This document shows, in pieces, positions 24,657 through 31,532 of a stretch of DNA of 31,532 nucleotides. The stretch comes from JBOFOR01 sp051659545. Its GTDB lineage: Bacteria; Bacillota; Clostridia; Peptostreptococcales; Peptostreptococcaceae. Below the pieces are notes generated by a model. The model was not told where the DNA came from. It ran no database searches and saw only the letters and a program-made list of their open reading frames with translations. The DNA lies in assembly GCF_051659545.1 (NCBI RefSeq), contig NZ_JBOFOR010000281.1, positions 1-31,532 on the forward strand, written 5' to 3'. A program made the translations under genes and the position numbers. How positions within the stretch are numbered: the first letter of the stretch is position 1; each line of letters opens with the position of its first letter.

Positions 24657-25868
24657 CTAATCGTCGATTTTAAACCCTGCTTCTAGCATGCTTGTTTTTA
24701 TTTGTTCTTTATGTTCTTTATCGAAGGTTTCTATGGTAATTTCTACAGCTTGGGCTCCTAGTCCATATTTTGAACTTAACTTAGATATATTAGCTCTAAG
24801 TATATTTGCATTTAATTCACTTAATATACTAGTGATTTCACCTAAACCTCCTGGCTTGTCAACTATATGAGTTCTAAAGGTATATCTTCTTCCACATTTA
24901 ACTAGACCTTTATCTATTACTCTATATAAGGTATTTATATCAACATTGCCGCCTGATACTATACATACCACATTTTCGTCTTTTTTAGGTATGTATTTGC
25001 CAGACCAAATCGCTGCAGTTGAAACAGCCCCAGCACCTTCAGCTGTTATCTTTTGGTATTCTAATAAAAATAGCATTGCCTGTGCTATTTCATCTTCTTC
25101 AACTACTATAATCTCATCTATTAATTCCTTAATCATGCTAAAGGTTAAGTCTCCAGGAGTTTTTACAGCTATACCATCAGCTATTGTTATATCTTTAAAG
25201 GCTGTAGTAACCACTCCTTTTTCGAGAGAGTGTTTCATAGAAGGTATATTAGCTGTTTGAGCACCTATTATTTTAATGTTAGGTTTTATAGCTTTTGCAG
25301 CTGTTGCTACACCTGCCATTATTCCTCCTCCACCCATTGGGCATATTATAGTGTCTACATTTTCTAACTGTTCTAGTATTTCTAAGGAGATAGTTCCTTG
25401 TCCTGCTATTACATATTCATCATTGAAAGGATGAAGAAATGTTGCTCCTGTTTCTTTTTGTACTTCAACTGCCTTTGCATAAGCATCATCATATACTAAA
25501 CCACTTAAGATAACTTCTGCTCCATATCCTTTAGTAGCTGTAACTTTTGCAAGTGGTGCTGTAGAGGGCATTACTATAGTTGCTTTTATTCCATTCATTT
25601 GTGCACCTAGAGCAACTCCTTGTGCATGATTCCCTGCACTTGAAGCAATTACACCATTTGATTTTTCTTCTTCAGTTAGGTTGGCTATTTTGTTACAAGC
25701 TCCCCTTATTTTAAACGATCCTGTTATTTGAAGATTTTCACATTTTAGGTATATATTAGCTCCTGTCTTCTTGCTCATTTGTGCACTTTCTAGTAATGGA
25801 GTTTCTTTTACTATGCCTTTTATGGTTTCTCTAGCTTCTTTTATCATATCTAATGTAACTTTTTTCAT
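24657..25868 (-). CDS. Threonine ammonia-lyase (PLP enzyme with C-terminal ACT domain)
   Basis: 403 residues. The PLP lysine is K53 in TGSFKIRGA, followed by SAGNHAQG (77-84), the substrate/cofactor loop, and the phosphate-binding GGGGIMAG. CIVSGGNVD near 310 is the end of the catalytic domain. Residues about 328-403 form an ACT domain (FRTHIVDKPGGLGEITSILSEL), the layout of the roughly 400-residue degradative/biosynthetic threonine dehydratases in Clostridia. It converts L-threonine to 2-oxobutyrate and ammonia, feeding isoleucine synthesis or fermentation to propionate. It is a single gene here with ribosome site GGAAGGAAA, so ilvA and tdcB-type roles cannot be separated. Confidence 0.93.
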   Translation of the reverse strand: MKKVTLDMIKEARETIKGIVKETPLLESAQMSKKTGANIYLKCENLQITGSFKIRGACNKIANLTEEEKSNGVIASSAGNHAQGVALGAQMNGIKATIVMPSTAPLAKVTATKGYGAEVILSGLVYDDAYAKAVEVQKETGATFLHPFNDEYVIAGQGTISLEILEQLENVDTIICPMGGGGIMAGVATAAKAIKPNIKIIGAQTANIPSMKHSLEKGVVTTAFKDITIADGIAVKTPGDLTFSMIKELIDEIIVVEEDEIAQAMLFLLEYQKITAEGAGAVSTAAIWSGKYIPKKDENVVCIVSGGNVDINTLYRVIDKGLVKCGRRYTFRTHIVDKPGGLGEITSILSELNANILRANISKLSSKYGLGAQAVEITIETFDKEHKEQIKTSMLEAGFKIDD

Positions 25869-26005
25869 AACATTTTCCTTCCTTAATTTTGTTGTATGTA
25901 TTCATTATCTGCAAATACTAGTCACATTATATATGTTAAAATTAAACTATTGGTACATTTTATTTAAAACAAATTCTACAGGTTTACTTGGAGATGTATA
26001 ACTAC

Positions 26006-26158
26006 TTATTGTATTTTTTTATTATTTTTTAATTTTTCTAGTGCTTCTAATTTATCAAAATATTGATTACCACTATTATTTCCAACACTTATGTTCATTC
26101 CATTTTTCATTGGAGATAACAGAAAACCTAGTACGATTCCACCTAATAGGCAACACAT
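26006..26158 (-). CDS. Small single-span membrane protein following the anti-sigma gene
   Basis: An open frame of 50 codons from ATG at 26156-26158 begins MCCLLGGIVLGFLLSPMKNG, followed by a polar segment (MNISVGNNSGNQY) and a charged tail rich in Leu, Glu and Lys. The frame is open further upstream (KYKNNILIS), which would complete the membrane helix, but no standard start or ribosome site is visible there, so the N-terminus is uncertain. I recall comparable small proteins (hydrophobic start, SPxKxG, NNSGN) in Clostridia. It starts about 30 bases after the anti-sigma-like gene and would be read from the same mRNA. Function unknown. Confidence 0.5.
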   Translation of the reverse strand: MCCLLGGIVLGFLLSPMKNGMNISVGNNSGNQYFDKLEALEKLKNNKKIQ

Positions 26159-26188
26159 ACTTATTAGTATATTATTTTTATATTTTTA

Positions 26189-27061
26189 TTAAAACTTAGG
26201 ACCTTGCCCTAAATTTCTTTTCTCTACACTAAAGGTTTCCGTATTGCCTATTATCTTAGATATTTCTTTCATTTTACTTTTTGCAATATCTTCTCTATCA
26301 TATGGACCTAATTGAATAATATACTTTCCATTTTCAGTTTTTTGCATTGCTAACTTTTCTTGTCCATACAACATTTCTTCTATTTGAGCTATTTCTTCTC
26401 CAAACTCATATTCACTAGTTCTAACAAAATATCCTAACTTATTTGGAACAGTTTTATTAGATTCTTTCACTTTTATTTGAAGCATGCCTGGATCTTTATG
26501 TTCTGTCAATTTAAGGTCTACATTTTTATTAAACTCTATAGCCATTTTGTAGCTAGAATCATCTAAAATCATAATATCGTATACATCTTTCACATAAGGT
26601 AGTTTTTTTACTTTATCCTCAAGGTGTATTTTTTCAACACGTCTTACACCATTAAATGTTATAACTAAAGTATAAGGATATTCCCTTTTTTCTATTTTAT
26701 AATTAGGTGCATTTGCTACTATTTTATTGTTATCACTAAAATATATATTTATAGTATCCTTATCCAAAGAATCTATTATAACAGAGTTACCATCTGTGAT
26801 TAAACCACCTTGTTTGTTTGTAGTAAAATCTAATACTTTTACTATTTCACCTACTATAGGTATTTTTATTAATTCATTTGCAAATACAGGTATATTAGAT
26901 CCACCTATAAGTGTTATTCCGCTTATTAATACAATGGATGCTGCTTTAGGTATTGTAGATTTTTTACTATGTTGATGTTTTATTCCTTTTTTGATTCCCT
27001 TATCTATATATTCATAAACATTATCGGGCACTTTTACCTCGTCATAATCCTTAAAATTCAT
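26189..27061 (-). CDS. DUF4179-like membrane protein, probable anti-sigma factor
   Basis: 290 residues with a short cytoplasmic N-terminus containing VPDNVYEYIDKGIKKGIKHQ, one membrane span at about 40-62 (AASIVLISGITLIGGSNIPVFA) and a large outer part. The first 100 residues resemble DUF4179 proteins that follow ECF sigma factors in Firmicutes. The end (about 245-285: ENGKYIIQLGPYDREDIAKSKMKEI) looks like a SPOR-type fold, an unusual addition that could bind peptidoglycan. The gene starts 3 bases after the sigma-factor stop, so the two are translated together. It probably holds the sigma factor inactive until an envelope signal arrives. Confidence 0.75.
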   Translation of the reverse strand: MNFKDYDEVKVPDNVYEYIDKGIKKGIKHQHSKKSTIPKAASIVLISGITLIGGSNIPVFANELIKIPIVGEIVKVLDFTTNKQGGLITDGNSVIIDSLDKDTINIYFSDNNKIVANAPNYKIEKREYPYTLVITFNGVRRVEKIHLEDKVKKLPYVKDVYDIMILDDSSYKMAIEFNKNVDLKLTEHKDPGMLQIKVKESNKTVPNKLGYFVRTSEYEFGEEIAQIEEMLYGQEKLAMQKTENGKYIIQLGPYDREDIAKSKMKEISKIIGNTETFSVEKRNLGQGPKF

Positions 27062-27064
27062 AAC

Positions 27065-27580
27065 TTAACCTCCTTGCAATATTTGCTTTATTTGTTCTAA
27101 AGCTCGGTAGTGCCTTGTCTTTATAGTATTTTCAGGTTTTAACATTATTTTACCTATATCTTTAAATGTCAAATCACCAAAATATTTCAAAATCATTATT
27201 TCCTTGTCTTCATTATTTAGCTTGTCTAGTGCCATATGTATATCTACATTAGCTTCTAAATTTTCTCTAGTGCTGCTTTTATCTATATTTTCTTTGTAGT
27301 CTTCAATAGGTATCTCTCTTTTATGCTTTCTTAGATACATCATTGATTCATTTTTGACTATTTTTATTAGCCAGGTGTCAAAGTATTCTAATTCATTTAA
27401 TTTTTTTAGGTTAATATAAGCCTTATATGTTGCTTCTGATACTATATCTAGAGCTATTGATTCATTCTTTACATAATAAAATGCTACTTTGTACATTTTC
27501 TCACTTCTAGATTTTAATAAAGTTGCAAAGCTTTCATTGCAGCCAAGCTTTGCATTTTCTATTAATTTATATTCATTCAT
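27065..27580 (-). CDS. ECF-type RNA polymerase sigma factor
   Basis: 171 residues. Sigma region 2 runs from about 12 to 80 (MYKVAFYYVKNESIALDIVSEATYKAY and FDTWLIKIVKNESMMYLRKHKR) and region 4 from about 112 to 165 (ALDKLNNEDKEIMILKYFGDLTFKDIGKIMLKPENTIKTRHYRALEQIKQIL). There is no region 1 or 3, so this is an ECF (SigV/SigW-type) factor. The start has a strong GGGAGG site. It is co-transcribed with the DUF4179-like membrane protein, and its own upstream region has a TGAAAC -35-like motif. A role in cell-envelope stress is inferred. Confidence 0.92.
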   Translation of the reverse strand: MNEYKLIENAKLGCNESFATLLKSRSEKMYKVAFYYVKNESIALDIVSEATYKAYINLKKLNELEYFDTWLIKIVKNESMMYLRKHKREIPIEDYKENIDKSSTRENLEANVDIHMALDKLNNEDKEIMILKYFGDLTFKDIGKIMLKPENTIKTRHYRALEQIKQILQGG

Positions 27581-27608
27581 TTTTTACCTCCCTGCTTCAT
27601 TACACTAA

Positions 27609-27638
27609 TTAGATGTTTCTAGAGTATAAATAGTTTCA
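27609..27638 (-). promoter_or_regulatory. Candidate autoregulated ECF-type promoter
   Basis: On the minus strand TGAAAC (27638-27633) is followed after exactly 17 bases by CATCTAA (27615-27609). Firmicute ECF factors of the SigV/W/M type use TGAAAC and CGTC at about this spacing; the second position (A for G) deviates. It lies 29 bases before the sigma-factor ATG. Confidence 0.45.
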
Positions 27639-27658
27639 AATTTATATTTATTTTAAAA

Positions 27659-27682
27659 AGGACTAAGTATAAACTCAGTCCT
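27659..27682 (-). terminator. Terminator of the DUF2812 gene
   Basis: AGGACTAAGT (27659-27668) pairs with ACTCAGTCCT (27673-27682) around ATAA; the only imperfect pair is G-U on the minus strand. T-rich sequence (TTTTTAAAATAAA) follows on that strand. It lies 87 bases after the DUF2812 stop. Confidence 0.7.
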
Positions 27683-27768
27683 AAATATTTTCAATATTAT
27701 ATTCAATCTATCTACCATGTGTATTCTATTTCCTAATCTAGTATAGATTTAAATCTCATCAATTCTTT

Positions 27769-28554
27769 TTAAATCATTATATCTTTAGTTTTAATTATTT
27801 TAAAAATCTTATTTATGAAACTAATTATTGCTAGTATTGCTAATCCTGTAAATATATAGCCCATTGAATAACCAAAACTCATATTTAAACTTATTAAACA
27901 GATAATTAATATACCTAGCAAGTATATACATAAATCAAAACAAGCCATCTTTATTTTAAATGATTTAAGTGTAGGATAATGTATATCTTCATGTAGCTTT
28001 ATGGATTTTTTATATTTAAAATACCATAGACTATTTCTTACTATTTCAATACTTGGCAAGAGTGTAAATACTAATAAGATAATAACAATAAACCAATAAT
28101 AATTACCACATAGCTCTTTACCACTATATAATTTATTATTAAAAAGGTCATTATAACCATTACGTATAATAATTAAAATCCATAAAATATAACCAAATAT
28201 ATTTTGTACCATGGATTTTTCAACCTTTTTTAACATTAGTTCTTCTTCTATTTGTATAGGTGTAATATTTTCATCTTCTGAAGAAAATATATAATACTTG
28301 TCTATCTCACATACATACTTCCATCCTTTTGACTCACAATTTTTTCTATATTCTCCTACATACAAATCTGTAAATATATCTACTGCATACTTACACTTTT
28401 TAGGTTGAGCTTTTTTAAATTTAAAAGTTCCCATACTTCTATCATATAATACCCATCCTTCAAGGGCTTTTTCTTCTAAATACTTCTCTAGAGCTTTACA
28501 CTCATTTTCTTTAAATGGAATTCGTTTAACAAGTACATTTTTATCTCTTTCCAT
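27769..28554 (-). CDS. DUF2812 domain membrane protein
   Basis: 261 residues. The cytoplasmic N-terminus (1-110) has the DUF2812 pattern KYLEEKALEGWVLYDRSMGTFKFKKAQPKKCKYAVDIF and CESKGWKYVCEIDKYYIFSSEDE. About four membrane segments follow (115-130, 152-170, 205-225, 230-250). Such genes usually follow a PadR-type repressor gene, but here the 248 bases upstream hold no gene. Function unknown; some relatives are linked to envelope or drug stress by context. Confidence 0.8.
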   Translation of the reverse strand: MERDKNVLVKRIPFKENECKALEKYLEEKALEGWVLYDRSMGTFKFKKAQPKKCKYAVDIFTDLYVGEYRKNCESKGWKYVCEIDKYYIFSSEDENITPIQIEEELMLKKVEKSMVQNIFGYILWILIIIRNGYNDLFNNKLYSGKELCGNYYWFIVIILLVFTLLPSIEIVRNSLWYFKYKKSIKLHEDIHYPTLKSFKIKMACFDLCIYLLGILIICLISLNMSFGYSMGYIFTGLAILAIISFINKIFKIIKTKDIMI

Positions 28555-28802
28555 AACAGACCCCCAATATTCTTGATTTTCTATTTTAAATTATACTTTT
28601 GTGTTCATAATTATATAGATTCAATATGATGTAAATATATTATAAGTTATAAGTTATAAGTTATAAGTATGAGCACACCCTATTTTACTTAAATAGTAGC
28701 ATAGCATTTTGGAAGTTTCCATAAATTCAAATATTTTAGTATGTTCTCCAATTATATATACTAAAATAAAAATGTAAGTATTAAATTATTAGGAAGGAAA
28801 AC
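28555..28802. other. Intergenic region with a four-copy heptamer repeat
   Basis: TATAAGT occurs four times head to tail at 28641-28668 without a mismatch. The rest is AT-rich and should hold the divergent promoters of the DUF2812 gene and the tocopherol-cyclase-like remnant; GGAAGG precedes the latter's ATG. No other structure seen. Confidence 0.55.
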
Positions 28803-29437
28803 ATGAGAGAAATTATAAATCCCGACTTATACCATTGTTCTAGAAAAAGTAGTGATTTTTTTGAAGGTTGGTATTTCAAAATTGTTGATAATAGATTTAC
28901 TCTAAATAATATAAATTTAGATTTAGAGTATACAAATGAAGCTAACATTAAAAATTATATAAAAGGAAATTTAGAATTTATAAATATTTTCAAGTGGAAA
29001 GATAATATAATAACCCCTGGAAGCATGGAATGTTATAGTCAAGTGTGTGCTCTAGATGGAGATATTCTAGGAAATCTAAATATAAATGGTGAGGATATAG
29101 ATTTTAAAGGCTTTTTAATTGGTCTTAGAATTAAGGATAAGTTTTATAAATTTACTACTATTAATAATAGTAAATTAACTTTAAAAAAGTAGATAAAGAT
29201 GTAAGCCTTGTTGTCGTTAGTAAAAATCTTAAATTAACTCTACAAACTCATACTAATGATAAAGAATTTGTCCTTTGCTATGGACCTAAAAATGGTCTTA
29301 TGATTCCTTTGGTTAACGAAACTTTAAGCGCTACAGTTGATGTTTTATTAGAAAATACAAAGACTAATTCTATAATCTATAAAGGTACTGGCCTAAGTAC
29401 TGGTGTTGAATATAAAGTTTTCAATAAAAAAAACTAA
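28803..29437 (+). pseudogene. Decayed tocopherol-cyclase-like protein gene
   Basis: The first frame (28803-29192) begins MREIINPDLYHCSRKSSDFFEGWYFKIVD, the N-terminus of a clostridial tocopherol-cyclase-like family. It then jumps across segments that relatives contain: after KIVD to RFTLNN, after PGSM directly to ECYSQVCA, and after IDFK directly to GFLIGLRI. The last gap removes the long central part that usually holds the GY-E-NWG region. A -1 shift in an A6 run at 29183-29188 ends the frame; the C-terminus continues in another frame (29189-29437, VDKDVSLVVVSKNLKLTLQT to GVEYKVF). Deletions plus frameshift make it a pseudogene. The comparison is with relatives from memory, so deletion sizes are approximate. 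Confidence 0.75.
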
Positions 29438-29464
29438 AGCTAGTTGTTTAACTAGCTTTAGTTT
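29431..29464. terminator. Bidirectional terminator between convergent genes
   Basis: AAACTAAAGCTAGTT (29431-29445) pairs perfectly with AACTAGCTTTAGTTT (29450-29464) around GTTT. An A-run precedes and a T-run follows, so it serves both the tocopherol-cyclase-like remnant (plus) and the carboxypeptidase gene (minus). It overlaps the last codon of the remnant. Confidence 0.88.
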
Positions 29465-29479
29465 TTTTTATTAAGGTAT

Positions 29480-30796
29480 CTATCTACGTCTATATCTTTT
29501 GTTCTTTCTATTTCTTCCCATTCTATTTCTTTTGTTTCTTGTATTTATAAATCTTATACTAGAACCTATTATTACTGCTAGTAAAATACCACCTACAAGG
29601 ATAGCAGCATAAAGTGCTAGGTTAGTTTTAATTAAGTCAAACAATGATATATCTATTTTACCTGATATTTTTTCTTTGTGATTTGGTAAAGAAAGCTTTA
29701 ATTCTATTTCTTTGTTTGCTAGTTTCCATGCATTTTTATCTTTGTTGTTGTACTCTAGTTTTGCATTTTTGTCATTGATATCATTTTTATAATACATTAC
29801 ATCTTTTGATGCTATTATAGGAGCTTGTACAGTTTTTTTAGGTCCTAAAAATCCAAAAGCCTTATATTCTAACTCAACTGTACCAATCTTTTCTCCAGCT
29901 TTTTTGTATACTTGTTTTTTAGCGTCATATCCGTAGTCTGCAATCTTTTTTGTATCATTAAACACATTTGTAGCATCTACTCCGTACTCTGATTTAAGAG
30001 CTACAGTAACTAATTTTCTACCATCTCTTTCAAAGAAACCAACAAAGCAATGACCTGCTTTAGTTTCATTTCCTGTTTTTCCACCTATGTTACCAAATTC
30101 ACCAAGAATTTTATTTCTTGATTCAATATGAACAGGTGACCCTGATAAATCAATAGAGGTTTTTTTGTATTTCTCAGATATTATATCTCTAATCCATTCA
30201 TTATTATAAGCTTCACTAGCAATTATTGCTAAATCATATGCACTTGATAAGTTAATTTCTTTACTCTCTGGATTTAGAGCATTACTCTCTAATCCACATG
30301 GATTTACTATGTGTGTATTTTCTAATCCTAAAGACTTAGCTTTATCATTCATCATCTTTACGAAATCTTTAGAATTTCCAGCTACAGAATCTGCCATTAA
30401 ATATGCAGTATCATTAGCGGAAAAAATCAGAACTGCCTTCATAAGATCATTACTTGAAATCTTGTCACCTACATTTATTTTTTTGAAATTATTTAATGCT
30501 GTTTGAGTAGTTTTAAGTGCATCTTCAGTAAATGGAATTTCCTCTGTTTTTGAAGTATTCTCCGCAAAAATTAATGATGTTAATAATTTCATTGTACTTG
30601 CTACAGGTAGTTGTTTGTCCGCATTTTTTGATGCAATAACTTCTCCAGTATCCATATCCATAACTATTGCTGATTGAGCAATTATTCCTTGAATTTGTCC
30701 TGCATTATTTTGTGCATTAGCCACGCTATTAACTGTTGTTAATGTTAATATTAACATTGTCAATATTAGCGCCTTGAAAGTTTTTGTTTTTTTCAT
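29480..30796 (-). CDS. D-alanyl-D-alanine carboxypeptidase (low-molecular-weight PBP5-type)
   Basis: 438 residues from ATG at 30794-30796, preceded by GAGG; an upstream ATG at 30806-30808 is part of that site. A Sec signal peptide (MKKTKTFKALILTMLILTLTT, cleavage after about ANA-28) precedes the serine-peptidase domain. The active-site motifs are S67-T-M-K70 (SxxK), S126-A-N128 (SxN) and K240-T-G. The end carries a membrane helix (YAAILVGGILLAVIIGSSI) and a very basic tail rich in Arg, Asn and Lys, so it is anchored by a span, not by an amphipathic helix as in E. coli PBP5. It trims the terminal D-Ala of peptidoglycan stem peptides. Monocistronic. Confidence 0.92.
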   Translation of the reverse strand: MKKTKTFKALILTMLILTLTTVNSVANAQNNAGQIQGIIAQSAIVMDMDTGEVIASKNADKQLPVASTMKLLTSLIFAENTSKTEEIPFTEDALKTTQTALNNFKKINVGDKISSNDLMKAVLIFSANDTAYLMADSVAGNSKDFVKMMNDKAKSLGLENTHIVNPCGLESNALNPESKEINLSSAYDLAIIASEAYNNEWIRDIISEKYKKTSIDLSGSPVHIESRNKILGEFGNIGGKTGNETKAGHCFVGFFERDGRKLVTVALKSEYGVDATNVFNDTKKIADYGYDAKKQVYKKAGEKIGTVELEYKAFGFLGPKKTVQAPIIASKDVMYYKNDINDKNAKLEYNNKDKNAWKLANKEIELKLSLPNHKEKISGKIDISLFDLIKTNLALYAAILVGGILLAVIIGSSIRFINTRNKRNRMGRNRKNKRYRRR

Positions 30797-31001
30797 TTTA
30801 ATCCTCATTTCTGTCTTATGTTACTAATTAGTGTAATCAGAGTTTATATTTATGATAAATAAAATTCTGTTATAAGATCTTTTTAATTATATATTTATTA
30901 TATCGTAAATTTTCATTCTGCAAAGGTCTAATATCATTTGTTTTTATATTTTACTGTATTTATTAGTATTGTTATTTAATTATATTTTTAATCCTTATTT
31001 C
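30797..31001. other. Upstream region of the carboxypeptidase gene
   Basis: An AT-rich stretch. It carries the 14-base word CTAATTAGTGTAAT at 30824-30837, which also occurs (opposite strand) before the ECF sigma-factor gene at 27599-27612. No -35/-10 pair stands out. Confidence 0.3.
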
Positions 31002-31437
31002 TTATTCGGTATGGGATATCATAGTTTCAAGCCTTATACATAATTCTTCCCAAGTTTTATCCATCCTTTAACACCTGGTATATCTGTAGTTACAACATTA
31101 CATCCACTTGCTAGGGCCTCTATTACAAAATGATGGCAACAAGAATAAGTTGGATTTTCTAAAAATCTCACCTAACTTTTCTTGTATTGGATAATATATA
31201 TTCTTTTTCTAAATTATGGCTCATTATTTGTCTCAAGCAAGTACCATGGCATATTCCCACTACTGGTATGTGGTTTACTATTTCTCTAACATAGGCAGTT
31301 AGTAAGTATAAATGGTGGCATATTATAAAATAAGGTATCTTTTTTAAGTATTTTATTATTTTTTTAGCACAACAAAAGCCATAACCTATATTTATTCTGG
31401 TTATGGCTTTTATATTAATGATTTCATTATCTCTCTC
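31002..31437 (-). pseudogene. Decayed glycosyltransferase (GT4/GT1-like) fragment
   Basis: Three frames must be joined. The first (31437 to 31168, no start codon) reads GYGFCCAKKIIKYLKKIPYF, then CHHLYLLTAYVREIVNHIP and VVGICHGTCLRQIMSHNLEK. The second has LFLLPSF. The third has IEALASGCNVVTTDIPGVKGWI, followed by a further shift to EELCIRLETMISHTE and a stop at 31002-31004. The order (HHLYLL, then GICHGTxLRQ, then the E-A-L-A-S-G-C-NVVTTDIPG donor-binding region) is that of a GT-B glycosyltransferase. At least three frameshifts and a missing N-terminus show it is dead. Confidence 0.72.
31374..31411. repeat. Perfect 13-bp hairpin inside the glycosyltransferase remnant
   Basis: AAAAGCCATAACC (31374-31386) pairs exactly with GGTTATGGCTTTT (31399-31411) around 12 bases. 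It has terminator-like A and T ends but lies inside the recognisable coding relic (KAITRINIGYGF region), so it may be a later insertion, the junction of a deletion, or the terminator of an upstream gene. Confidence 0.5.
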
Positions 31438-31532
31438 CTATAATCTTCTTAGTATGAATTTTTATTAATATATTATTCATAAATACTTTTCTATGAAAGC
31501 TTTATTTTTTATAGTTCATTTATTCTTCATCA

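Noticed and set aside
25869..26005. Riboswitch or T-box before threonine ammonia-lyase
   Set aside because: The leader is under 140 bases, without the T-box motif or stable stems; only a TATAAT-like -10 is visible.
1..31532. CRISPR array, tRNA or rRNA genes
   Set aside because: No regularly spaced direct repeats, no tRNA cloverleaf with CCA-end pattern, and no rRNA-like GC-rich block was seen.

Overview
The window is very AT-rich, its genes carry strong AGGGGG/GGAGG ribosome-binding sites, and its gene set is that of an anaerobic Firmicute: a PAS-linked [FeFe]-hydrogenase homologue, HypA/HypB, ferredoxin/GltD-type oxidoreductases, a sigma-54 PAS activator, an M20 Xaa-His dipeptidase and threonine ammonia-lyase. 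I read it as a Clostridia chromosome, most likely Peptostreptococcaceae (Clostridioides/Paraclostridium/Romboutsia-like). This assignment comes from protein character, not from a database search.

Layout. 1-2536: an IS630-type element end cuts the last gene of a minus-strand operon made of a thioredoxin-like [2Fe-2S] protein, a sensory-type (HydS-like) [FeFe]-hydrogenase with a PAS domain, and a SpoIIE-like phosphatase, which is now truncated. 2654-7483: a minus-strand operon hypB, a 924-aa ferredoxin/FAD oxidoreductase, hypA and a polytopic membrane protein, ending in a hairpin whose two imperfect pairs are G-U only on the minus strand. 7484-7780: control region with a repeated motif and an AT-rich inverted repeat. 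7781-9991: plus-strand pair of an integrase-derived HTH protein and an FAD-dependent oxidoreductase. 10071-14485: a large RelE-like/UvrD helicase/TPR fusion between an MFS remnant and an ECF-transporter ATPase remnant. 14809-17656: GNAT acetyltransferase, flavodoxin-family oxidoreductase, PepD. 17677-20891: a YfcC-type transporter with a textbook -24/-12 sigma-54 promoter, next to a PAS/AAA+ sigma-54 activator; transporter and PepD look like one peptide-use operon. 21068-22852: a structured region resembling the right end/omegaRNA of an IS605/TnpB-type element (no TnpB), followed at once by a frameshifted DDE transposase. 22984-25868: RpiR regulator, a bacterial staygreen (Mg-dechelatase family) protein, threonine ammonia-lyase. 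26006-27580: ECF sigma factor, anti-sigma-like DUF4179 protein and a tiny membrane protein. 27769-31437: DUF2812 membrane protein, a decayed tocopherol-cyclase-like gene, a D-Ala-D-Ala carboxypeptidase and a decayed glycosyltransferase.

The segment is rich in decay: at least six broken genes (phosphatase, MFS transporter, ECF ATPase, DDE transposase, tocopherol-cyclase-like gene, glycosyltransferase) lie among intact operons, so it looks like an accessory region in turnover. The best candidates for something undescribed are the RelE-UvrD-TPR fusion, the hypB/hypA operon built around a flavo-iron-sulfur protein, the integrase-derived HTH plus FAD oxidoreductase pair, and the TnpB-less omegaRNA-like element.
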